DNA of 13,872 bases from an uncultured Eisenbergiella sp. (GTDB lineage: Bacteria > Bacillota > Clostridia > Lachnospirales > Lachnospiraceae): the NCBI GenBank assembly GCA_948960675.1, contig CARDPF010000053.1, forward strand, positions 1 to 13,872, read 5' to 3'. Within the stretch, counting starts at the first letter, position 1, and each line of letters begins with the position of its first letter. Both the position numbers and the translations under genes were made by a program. Of the stretch, positions 6,713-13,872 are shown piece after piece. The notes under the pieces are model-generated. The model saw only the letters and a program-made list of their open reading frames with translations, was not told the DNA's origin and did not search any database.

Positions 6713-9310
6713 CTAGGGTTCCTCTCTCCTTCCCACACACTGCCTGATCACTTCTTTCAATTGTGATATGTCGATTGGCTTGGCCAGATGCACATTCATC
6801 CCTGCCTGCAGCGCTTCCCTCTCGTCCTCCGCAAATGCGTTCGCCGTCATCGCAATAATCGGTATTTTGCCTGCATCCGGCCTATCCATGGCCCTGATCC
6901 TGCGCGTCGCGTCGTAGCCGTTCATAACCGGCATCTGTACGTCCATCAAGATTGCGTCAAACTCCCCTTCTTTCGAACCGGCAAAACGTTGTACTGCCAG
7001 CAGACCATTTTCAACGATCTCACACCCGGCTCCCTCCAACGACAAAAGTTCCCCCAAAATTTCCGCATTAATTTCATTATCCTCCGCCGCAAGAAAGCGC
7101 AGCCCCTCCAGATTGTCATCCTGCTCCTGCACCGTCTGTCCGTCCTGCCTTGGCTTTTCCTGCATTTCCCGTATTTTTTCTTTAAATGCCGAGGTAAAAA
7201 ACGGTTTGGGGAGAACACCCGCATTTTGCACCGAAAGCGATTCCTCCATTCCGTCCGCCCCATAATCCGCCAGCAGCACGATCGGCACTACATCCCCTAA
7301 TACTTTCCGCAGGCTCCCCACCGTCCGGGGGCCTTCCCAATCCGGTATGTCCGTATCCAGCAAGACCGCCTGATATCCGCCCGCATCCTCCTGCAAAAGG
7401 CAGACAGCCTCCTTTGCGCTTTTGGCAGCGCCTACAAAAACCCCTGCATCCTTCACCAGTTCCTGCACGTCCCTGCAGATTCCTTCCACGTCTCCCACGG
7501 TCAGGATCCGGGAGATTCCCATCTCCCTCCAGAACTTCCTGTCTGCATGCCCTTCCGGCATGCGGAATTCCAATTCTACCTTGAACAGGCTTCCCTTTCC
7601 CACCTGACTGCTCACGTCGATCGTCCCACCCATGAGTTCGACAATATTCTTGGTGATGGCCATGCCAAGCCCCGTACCCTGCACCTTATTCGTCGTACTG
7701 TTCTCCGCCCTGGTAAATGCCTCAAAGATCGTCTTTAAGTACTCCTGGGTCATACCGTATCCGTTGTCCTCCACCTCGATCCGGATATGCTCATACTGGT
7801 CGGAACGCTGTTTTAGGCCAATGATCCGAAACCAGATACTCCCTTCCTCCGGCGTATATTTGATGGCGTTTGAAAGCAAATTGATCAAAATCTGGTTGAT
7901 CCTCGTCTCGTCACCCATCAAATACTCATGCCTGATCCCCCTCACTTCCACATGGAAATTCTGGGATTTTGCCTTTGCCATGGGACGGATAATCGCGTCC
8001 ACGGAGGATACCAGGTCATTCAGCGTAAATTCTTCTATGGCAAGTACCACTTTTCCGCTTTCAATCTTGGAAATGTCCAAAATATCATTGATCAGGCTAA
8101 GCAAATGCTGTCCGGACGCCATAATCTTTTTTGTATAATCCCTCACCTTTTCAGGATTTTGCGCATCCCTTGCCAACAGGGCGGTAAATCCCAGAACCGC
8201 ATTCATCGGCGTGCGGATATCATGCGACATATTGGAAAGAAACATTGTTTTGGAATTGCTGGCAATCTGTGCCGCCTGCAGCGCCTCCGCCAGCTGCCTG
8301 TTATGAACCTCCCGTTCCGCCTCCTGCTCTTTTCTCAGCTTCTCCTGCTGCCTTTGGTTAAAAAAATACAGGCTACAGCAGAGCACAAAGGCTGTCAGCA
8401 TCACAACAACAACCACTAAAATATTGCGGTTGACGCTCTTGCCCTCCTGCTGGATTGCTTCCACCGGCACATAACCGATCAGGTAAATGGCCCCCCCGTT
8501 AACCGCCCACATATAATTCAAAGCGCTTTCTCCCCGGATGTCGTGGTAAAACATAATATTGTTTCCGTCTTCCACAGCCTGAGCCACCTTCTCCTTGAGA
8601 TAGTCTTCCGTAATATTATTTGCCCGGTAAAAATCCTCCAGATTCAAATGCCCTGCGTCCCGTTCCCCCATTCCCTTGGGTTTGAGTACAAGCCTCTCGC
8701 TCTTTGCATCCATAATGTAAAGCATGGCCTTTCCGTTATAAAACCCGTTGGGAAGCGATCTGTCATAGGAATCATAAATATATTCAATATAAAGGGTGGC
8801 GATTGTTTTGTCATCCTTCACCACCGGGCACTTCATGGAATAGGCCCAAGTCCCCAAATGATTCAGGTAAGACTGGGAAACCGGCAGCCCACCCACCGTT
8901 TCCCCGGAAGAAAAATCCAGTCCTTCCTCCGTAAACACGCCGCCCTCGTTGGAAACCCCCTGCGTCTCCCCCTCCAGAATCAACGATACCTTCACCATCG
9001 TCTGACTCTTATTGTAAGAACGGATAAATTCCCCCGGATCCTCTATCGCGGCAATCTCCTGTGCAATCAGCTGCTGGAACTCCGCCTCTTTGAGCAAAAT
9101 GGCTTCAATGGTACCCTTCATCAAATCCAGGCTTTCACTTAAATTTTGGATGGCGGAATCGGACATCTCCTCGGAAATCTGGCGGGATGCCAAAAAGACC
9201 ACCGTTCCCAAAATACTAAAAAACAGTATAATAGACAAAAGTAAAGAAAGTCCTGTATTCATCTTTCTTTTGCCACGATTCTTCCTCATTACAGTTCTCC
9301 GTTTTGCCAT
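6713..9310 (-). CDS. Hybrid sensor histidine kinase with two receiver domains
   Basis: This is a membrane hybrid kinase of 865 residues. A helix at about 20-42 and another at about 296-317 flank an extracytoplasmic sensor region of some 250 residues, probably Cache-like. A short coiled segment (320-350) leads to the HisKA domain with phospho-acceptor His363 in SHDIRTPMN. The ATPase domain shows the N-box around Asn481, EDNGYG (514-519) and GTGLG (545-549). The first receiver (about 600-712) is atypical: its acidic pair is reduced to Gly606-Asp607, though Asp652 and Lys702 remain. The second (about 737-860) is complete, with Glu743/Asp744, Asp790, Thr822 and Lys844. No HPt or DNA-binding domain follows, so a separate phosphotransfer partner is expected. 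Numbering uses the ATG at 9310; an ATG at 9289 has a better site (GGAG, 7 bases) and would remove seven residues. A perfect promoter lies upstream. Confidence 0.93.
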   Translation of the reverse strand: MAKRRTVMRKNRGKRKMNTGLSLLLSIILFFSILGTVVFLASRQISEEMSDSAIQNLSESLDLMKGTIEAILLKEAEFQQLIAQEIAAIEDPGEFIRSYNKSQTMVKVSLILEGETQGVSNEGGVFTEEGLDFSSGETVGGLPVSQSYLNHLGTWAYSMKCPVVKDDKTIATLYIEYIYDSYDRSLPNGFYNGKAMLYIMDAKSERLVLKPKGMGERDAGHLNLEDFYRANNITEDYLKEKVAQAVEDGNNIMFYHDIRGESALNYMWAVNGGAIYLIGYVPVEAIQQEGKSVNRNILVVVVVMLTAFVLCCSLYFFNQRQQEKLRKEQEAEREVHNRQLAEALQAAQIASNSKTMFLSNMSHDIRTPMNAVLGFTALLARDAQNPEKVRDYTKKIMASGQHLLSLINDILDISKIESGKVVLAIEEFTLNDLVSSVDAIIRPMAKAKSQNFHVEVRGIRHEYLMGDETRINQILINLLSNAIKYTPEEGSIWFRIIGLKQRSDQYEHIRIEVEDNGYGMTQEYLKTIFEAFTRAENSTTNKVQGTGLGMAITKNIVELMGGTIDVSSQVGKGSLFKVELEFRMPEGHADRKFWREMGISRILTVGDVEGICRDVQELVKDAGVFVGAAKSAKEAVCLLQEDAGGYQAVLLDTDIPDWEGPRTVGSLRKVLGDVVPIVLLADYGADGMEESLSVQNAGVLPKPFFTSAFKEKIREMQEKPRQDGQTVQEQDDNLEGLRFLAAEDNEINAEILGELLSLEGAGCEIVENGLLAVQRFAGSKEGEFDAILMDVQMPVMNGYDATRRIRAMDRPDAGKIPIIAMTANAFAEDEREALQAGMNVHLAKPIDISQLKEVIRQCVGRREEP

Positions 9311-9387
9311 TTTAACCTACCTGCCCGCAAACGCTTCGCTTTTTGCTCGTATCACCGCCAAAAGCTACCCGGGAGCAACTTAGTACT

Positions 9388-9417
9388 ATTATACGCTCTT
9401 CCGCTTTTTCATGTCAA
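9388..9417 (-). promoter_or_regulatory. Consensus sigma-A promoter for the hybrid kinase
   Basis: On the minus strand TTGACA (9417-9412) and TATAAT (9393-9388) both match the consensus exactly and are separated by 18 bases. Transcription would start near 9381, giving a leader of about 70 bases before the kinase. The leader can form a weak stem between GCTTTT (9365-9360) and AAAAGC (9343-9338). The palindrome AGTACT overlaps the predicted start region and could be an operator half, but nothing else supports that. Confidence 0.8.
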
Positions 9418-9444
9418 CAAAGCAATGGTGTCCCGGTTTCCCCC

Positions 9445-10752
9445 CTACTCCCGCAGTGACTCTTCCTGCAGCCTGTCAAACCGTTGCATGCATTCTTCCA
9501 CCGTTGCCCCGTTTAACAGTTCCCGTACAATCAGGCAGGTATTCCCCCATTGCTCCACCTTCATTCCGGCATTGGAGCCAAGGACATAGACATTCTCTTT
9601 TATCCTGTCATACAGTGGCTGCAAAGCAGGCACACAGTCCACCTCCACATTTTGGGACGGTGAAATCACCTGATTGGTTTCCGCATACAGCTGCAGCGCT
9701 TCGTCGGACAAAAGCACTTCCATAACCTGTTTGGCGTCCTCCAAATGTTTTGCACCTACCCCAATGCCATACCCGGTCACGGACACTACCGGCATTGGCC
9801 CCCGGCTGCTGGGAAACCCGATTACCTGCAGTTCAAAATCCGGGTTTCCATACGCCGTTTCCGTATTGGCCGCGCCCCAGTAAGCCATCACAATGGGGGT
9901 CTTCTGCGCCAGAAAATCCGGCCCTTCCCCCTCTATGGCCTCATACGTGTAAGCCGTTTTTGCATCAATATATCCAAGGTCAATCAATTCCTGTAGGAAT
10001 GTAAAGCCGGGCCGCATATAATCGCTGTATTTACTCTCCCCGCTATTTAATGCTTCAATCTCGGCCTGTGTATTCCCACCGTTGTATAAGTCCGCATAAG
10101 CCTGTGCAAGCACAAAATTTTCCAACCACCAGCGGTTTGCACCTATGGGTACCTCTATTCCGTTTTCCTGAAACACCCTGCAGCATTCCAGTAAGTCCTG
10201 CGGGGTTTCGGGCAGGGCAAGCCCGTAACGGTCAAACATATCTTTATTGACAAACAATCCATGCGCCACCACCTCCTGCGGAATCGCCACCAACTTTCCA
10301 TTGACAGTATTGGCGGTTTTTACCACCTCCCGCAGATTGTCGCAACAGGCAAGTTCCGACAAATCCAGAAGCCTTTCTTCCCCACCCAAAATCTGTATGG
10401 TATCCGGATTTAGCAGATAAAGATCGTCCATATCATTGCGCACCCGGTCCAGCGCCACATCGTCATATGTCCTTTCCTCATAATTTTCTGCCGTATACGT
10501 CCTGTATTCCACAAGCAGCCCAAGCTTTTCCTCTGCTATCTCTACCGTCCTGTCAAATGCATTCCTCGCAGTATTTTCGGCATCCGGTTTCGATTTCTCC
10601 ATGGGCCCAAACAGATTCACTACCTTTTGGTCCTTATTCTGCGATATAATCAAATTTTGGGACTTTTCCCTTCCCCCGCAGGCCAACAGCGCCAATACCG
10701 TCATGCCTGCCAGGCAAATTGCCATTCCCTTTGCAAGCCTTTTCTTCTTCAC
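9445..10752 (-). CDS. Extracellular solute-binding lipoprotein (sugar-type, family 1)
   Basis: This is a 435-residue substrate-binding lipoprotein of the SBP_bac_1 (maltose-binding-like) type. It has a signal peptide with basic MKKKR, a hydrophobic core and the lipobox LLAC with Cys25. The two-lobed family pattern is visible: a segment around ILGGEERLLDLSEL, the hinge-side KLVAIPQEVVAHGLFVNKDMF stretch, PETPQDLLECCRVF, and a C-terminal PVVSVTGYGIGVGAKHLEDAKQVMEVLL helix region. The start is a GTG at 10752, supported by AGGA seven bases upstream; the ATG seven bases earlier is out of frame. It follows the exporter gene by 30 bases, so it is likely in the same transcript. No import permease or ATPase for sugars is nearby, so it may be a sensing accessory of the downstream kinase or use distant transport parts. 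The ligand cannot be named. Confidence 0.88.
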   Translation of the reverse strand: MKKKRLAKGMAICLAGMTVLALLACGGREKSQNLIISQNKDQKVVNLFGPMEKSKPDAENTARNAFDRTVEIAEEKLGLLVEYRTYTAENYEERTYDDVALDRVRNDMDDLYLLNPDTIQILGGEERLLDLSELACCDNLREVVKTANTVNGKLVAIPQEVVAHGLFVNKDMFDRYGLALPETPQDLLECCRVFQENGIEVPIGANRWWLENFVLAQAYADLYNGGNTQAEIEALNSGESKYSDYMRPGFTFLQELIDLGYIDAKTAYTYEAIEGEGPDFLAQKTPIVMAYWGAANTETAYGNPDFELQVIGFPSSRGPMPVVSVTGYGIGVGAKHLEDAKQVMEVLLSDEALQLYAETNQVISPSQNVEVDCVPALQPLYDRIKENVYVLGSNAGMKVEQWGNTCLIVRELLNGATVEECMQRFDRLQEESLRE

Positions 10753-10782
10753 GTTCCATTCCTACCTTTCCTTCTATCCTTT

Positions 10783-12612
10783 TTACCCGAAAGCATCCTC
10801 CACCGCTTCCTCCTGAAACTGTCTGGTATACAGATTATAATATGCACCCTTCTTGGCAATCAGTTCCGGATGCGTACCCTGTTCTACGATCTTCCCGTCA
10901 TGCACCACCAAAATCACATCCGCCTGACGGATGGTGGAAAGGCGGTGGGCAATGACGAACGAGGTGCGCCCTTTCATCAGGTGCGCAATGGCATCCTGAA
11001 TCAGCTTTTCGGTTACGGTATCGATGGAAGAGGTTGCCTCATCCAATACAAAAATACGGGGATCCGCTAAAATGGCCCTTGCAAAAGACAGCAGCTGCTT
11101 CTCACCGGTGGAGAGCAGATCCCCGCCTTCCCCCACGTCACTGTCATAGCCTTTATCCATGCGGGCGATGACGGAATCCGCAGACACGCTTTTGACGGCC
11201 TCCTCAATCTGCTCCATGGTGGCATCCGGATTGCCGTAACGCAGGTTTTCCAAAACGGTACCGGAAAACAGATGCGGGGTCTGCAGCACATAGCCGATGT
11301 TACTGTGAAGCCATAGCTGCGAACGCTCCCTGGCATCTATCCCGTCGATGAGGATACGCCCTGCGGTCGGTTCAAAAAACCGGCAGACCAGATTCACCAG
11401 GGTGGATTTTCCTGCACCGGTCTCCCCCACGATGGCCACATTGGTTCCCTGGGGCACACTGAGGTTAAAGTGCTCCAGCACATACTCGTCGCCGTCCGGA
11501 TACTTAAAGGAGACATCCTGAAAAACAATGTCCCCGTGCAACGGTTCCCAGTTTTCTTTTTTAGGCTGGAAGGAATCGCCGTATTTGGCAATGACCTCCG
11601 GCGTGTCCCTGACATCGGACTGGGTTTCCATGAGCCTGGTAAAACGTTCCACGTTGACCTGCACCGTAATCATGTCTGAAATGGCCCGGACGATCCACTG
11701 GACCGGTTCCATCAATCCAAGCGCATAGGACATAAACACCGACAGCGTGCCGATTTCCAGCACACCCTCCAGTGTAATGAGCCCTCCCCTCCACAGCACA
11801 AGCGCCAGCGCCAGCGACGAAGAGAAGGAAATCATGGAGGAAAACATGGCCCGGTAATGCATGGCATGTACGGAGGTCTGTTTCATCCGGGAAGTGGTTT
11901 CCTCAAAATCCTGCTCCATTTTCCCCTCAATCACCAATGTTTTTGTAGTCTTTGCCCCGGTAATGCCCTCGTTAAAGTTACCGGTAATCTGGGAGTTGAT
12001 TTCCCGGATGCGGCGGTTCAAATCCACCAGCTTTTTTTGAAAAAAGGCAGCGCCCAAAGCAGTCAGCGGCACAATGGCCAGCACCCACAGCGCCAGCCTA
12101 AAATGAACCGTCAGCATGACGGCCACGGCTCCCAAAATGTAGGACATATTCCAAATGCCGTCCATCAGCCCCCAGGAAACCAGACTGCCGATACGGTTGG
12201 TATCACTCATCACCCTGGCATGGATATAGCCCACGCTGTTTTGGTTGTAATACGAAAAAGCCAGCGTCTGTAGGTGATTAAAGCTTGCCCGCTTCATATC
12301 CCTTCCCACATACATCTCTATTTGGCACGCCTGATAGGCCGAAACCGTATTGGCGGCCACCTGAAAAGCCAGAACCGCGATATATGCTGCGACAAAACGC
12401 CCCAGTGTGTCCAACGTCCCCTTTGCAATAAAATGGTTCAGGGCGTAACGCTGAAACAGCGGCAGGATGATATCCACCAGCCCTCCCGCCAATCCCAGAA
12501 GTATCATGCTGATAATGATACTGCGGTAAGGTTTTAAATAAGGCAACAGTTTGTTAATGCCAAAGTAAGGAAGGGATACATATTCCTTCTGTTCGTCTTT
12601 TTTATGCGCCAT
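10783..12612 (-). CDS. ABC exporter half-transporter, subunit with catalytic Glu
   Basis: This is a fused membrane-ATPase half of a type IV (MsbA/Sav1866-like) exporter, 609 residues. Six helices lie at about 30-52, 72-92, 148-168, 170-190, 257-277 and 282-302. The ATPase domain has Walker A GETGAGKST (396-404), Walker B FVLDE (521-525) with catalytic Glu525, and switch His556. Its signature is altered to LSTGE (500-504) instead of LSGGQ. The neighbouring subunit has the opposite pattern, so together they make one consensus and one degenerate ATP site, as in BmrCD and TM287/288. The ATG at 12612 overlaps the upstream gene by 11 bases, which fits equimolar production. Likely cargo is a drug, lipid or peptide; the sequence does not say which. 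Confidence 0.94.
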   Translation of the reverse strand: MAHKKDEQKEYVSLPYFGINKLLPYLKPYRSIIISMILLGLAGGLVDIILPLFQRYALNHFIAKGTLDTLGRFVAAYIAVLAFQVAANTVSAYQACQIEMYVGRDMKRASFNHLQTLAFSYYNQNSVGYIHARVMSDTNRIGSLVSWGLMDGIWNMSYILGAVAVMLTVHFRLALWVLAIVPLTALGAAFFQKKLVDLNRRIREINSQITGNFNEGITGAKTTKTLVIEGKMEQDFEETTSRMKQTSVHAMHYRAMFSSMISFSSSLALALVLWRGGLITLEGVLEIGTLSVFMSYALGLMEPVQWIVRAISDMITVQVNVERFTRLMETQSDVRDTPEVIAKYGDSFQPKKENWEPLHGDIVFQDVSFKYPDGDEYVLEHFNLSVPQGTNVAIVGETGAGKSTLVNLVCRFFEPTAGRILIDGIDARERSQLWLHSNIGYVLQTPHLFSGTVLENLRYGNPDATMEQIEEAVKSVSADSVIARMDKGYDSDVGEGGDLLSTGEKQLLSFARAILADPRIFVLDEATSSIDTVTEKLIQDAIAHLMKGRTSFVIAHRLSTIRQADVILVVHDGKIVEQGTHPELIAKKGAYYNLYTRQFQEEAVEDAFG

Positions 12613-13872
12613 TTTCCATCTCCTCCGGCAAAGTCATCTGCATATCGTATATGTGGCGGTAAATACCGCCCTTTTTCATCAGTTCCTCGTGGGAACCCAT
12701 TTCGGCAATCCGCCCCTTGTCCAGCACCAGAATGCATTCCGCCTGCATCAGCGTGGTGATCCGGTGGGAAATCAGGATTACGGTGGATCCTCCCAGATTC
12801 TTTTTCAACGCCTGCCTGATTTTTGCATCCGTCTCGGAATCCACCGCAGACAGGGAATCGTCAAATACCATGATCGGCGTCCGCTGGGTCAGCATACGGG
12901 CCATGGCAGTCCGCTGCTTCTGCCCGCCGGACAGGGTAACGCCCCGTTCGCCCACAACAGTGTCATAGCCGTTTGTAAATTCGGAGATCGCGTCGTCCAC
13001 ACAGGCAATGGAAGCGGCCCACCGAATATCGGACAGGCTCATATCCCGTCTGGTAATTCCGATATTCTCCGCAATCGTGCGGGAGAACAGAAACGACTCC
13101 TGCAGTACCAACCCTATATGGGAACGCACCCAGCTTCCCTTCATATCCGCAATATCCACACCGCCGATGGTGATGCGTCCGTTTTCCTTTGGAAGATCGT
13201 AAAGACGGTTCAGCAGATGCATGAGGGTGGATTTACCGGAACCGGTGCCGCCCAATATCCCAAACGTCGTGCCCTTCGGAATCCGGAAGCTGATTCCGGA
13301 AAGCACCGGTGTGTCCTTGTAGGAAAAAGAAACATTATGGAACTCAATATCACCGTGCATATCCGGCGTACCCGCATCCGGCCTATCCTGCTCGGCGCTG
13401 GAATTCATAATATAACGGATACGCTCAATGGAGACGCCTGCCTTACTCATCTCAGCGATCATACGCCCCAGGGAACGGACCGGCCAGATCAGCATGGCAT
13501 TATAGGAAATAAAAGCAATGAACTCGCCCGCCGTCATGCTGCCCCTGACACAGAAAACAGACCCCAAAATGACAATCAGCATGACCTGCAGACCGGAAAT
13601 CAGATCCCCGGCGCCCCAGAACAGCGCCATAAACCTACACAGCTTAATCCATAAATTGGTATAAATATTGTTCTGCTTCTCAAAACGGTCTTTTTCATAT
13701 TTTTCCCTGCCGAAAGCGCGCACCACCCGCACCCCGGTCAGGTTTTCCTGCGCAATGGTAGATAAAATTCCCTCATTTTCATCGCATTTCATGAACTGGC
13801 CGCTGATTTTGGAATGGAAATAGGCCGAATAGGCGATAATAACGGGAATGGAAGCCAGCGCCACCAACGTCA
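12602..13872 (-). CDS. ABC exporter half-transporter, degenerate-site subunit (partial)
   Basis: This is the partner half-transporter, cut by the right window edge. About 422 residues are present and, from a usual length near 580, roughly 150-160 N-terminal residues (helices 1-3) are missing. The visible part begins in helix 4. It continues through the conserved RVVRAFGRE loop and helices 5 and 6, then the ATPase domain. Counting from the TTG at 13867, Walker A is GGTGSGKST (206-214), the signature is a canonical LSGGQKQR (312-319), and Walker B reads MVFDD (333-337). Asp337 stands where a catalytic Glu is expected; the switch His368 is kept. Asp at this place marks the degenerate site of heterodimeric exporters. 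The TTG is internal and not the real start. The stop codon overlaps the start of the next gene. Confidence 0.93.
   Translation of the reverse strand, partial: TLVALASIPVIIAYSAYFHSKISGQFMKCDENEGILSTIAQENLTGVRVVRAFGREKYEKDRFEKQNNIYTNLWIKLCRFMALFWGAGDLISGLQVMLIVILGSVFCVRGSMTAGEFIAFISYNAMLIWPVRSLGRMIAEMSKAGVSIERIRYIMNSSAEQDRPDAGTPDMHGDIEFHNVSFSYKDTPVLSGISFRIPKGTTFGILGGTGSGKSTLMHLLNRLYDLPKENGRITIGGVDIADMKGSWVRSHIGLVLQESFLFSRTIAENIGITRRDMSLSDIRWAASIACVDDAISEFTNGYDTVVGERGVTLSGGQKQRTAMARMLTQRTPIMVFDDSLSAVDSETDAKIRQALKKNLGGSTVILISHRITTLMQAECILVLDKGRIAEMGSHEELMKKGGIYRHIYDMQMTLPEEMENGA

Noticed and set aside
6673..6738. GTG start at 6738 for the LspA-like protein
   Set aside because: The extra 22 residues overlap the kinase 3' end, lack family similarity and have no good ribosome binding site.
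12653..13654. Long plus-strand open frame (333 codons) opposite the exporter gene
   Set aside because: It is antisense to a conserved ATPase domain, has a His/Gln/Arg-rich shadow composition, and shows no recognisable fold.
1..13872. Mobile elements, CRISPR arrays, tRNA or rRNA genes
   Set aside because: No transposase, integrase, regular spaced repeats, tRNA-like cloverleaf or rRNA segment was seen; the coding density leaves little room.
13827..13872. Adapter sequence at the right edge, as at the left
   Set aside because: The right end continues in frame as an exporter transmembrane helix, with no adapter motif.

Overview
The window looks like the left end of a contig from a Gram-positive gut-type Clostridia, most likely a member of the Lachnospiraceae. 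This rests on roughly balanced base composition (estimated by eye), Gram-positive lipoproteins, a MetNIQ methionine transporter, a large hybrid sensor kinase and a heterodimeric exporter pair; it is an inference, not a database result. The first 46 bases are not genomic. They are an Illumina TruSeq read-through: the tail of P7, an 8-base index and the 34-base read-2 adapter. Genomic sequence starts at about base 47, inside the first gene.

Layout: (1) 47-1581, plus strand: an FAD/NAD(P)-dependent amine-oxidase-like oxidoreductase, 5'-truncated by the adapter junction. (2) 1591-1629: a strong hairpin shared by two convergent genes. (3) Everything else is on the minus strand and reads from the right edge leftwards: two ABC exporter half-transporters (13872-10783), a sugar-type solute-binding lipoprotein (10752-9445), a hybrid histidine kinase with two receiver domains (9310-6713), a divergent signal peptidase II-like protein (6672-6214), metN, metI and metQ (6160-3394), and a multi-spanning membrane protein of DUF6044 type (3389-1617).

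The minus-strand genes are closely packed. The exporter genes overlap by 11 bases, metN and metI overlap by 11, and metQ and the DUF6044-like gene are separated by only 5 bases. Two internal promoters can be read: a perfect-consensus sigma-70/sigma-A promoter (TTGACA, 18 bases, TATAAT) before the kinase, and an extended -10 promoter at the end of the lspA-like gene that drives metN. The block therefore splits into probable units: exporter pair plus binding protein; kinase plus lspA-like gene; metNIQ plus the DUF6044-like gene.

Functionally, MetQ captures methionine at the cell surface, MetI is the membrane channel and MetN the regulated ATPase. The exporter pair forms one consensus and one degenerate ATP site, as in known heterodimeric exporters. 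The binding protein has no import permease here and sits next to a kinase with a large extracytoplasmic sensor region, so a sensing role is possible but unproven. The peptidase-like gene lies between two lipoprotein genes, whose products are the class of substrate such an enzyme processes. No RNA genes, CRISPR arrays, insertion sequences or prophage genes were seen, and no gene-free stretch exceeds 300 bases.
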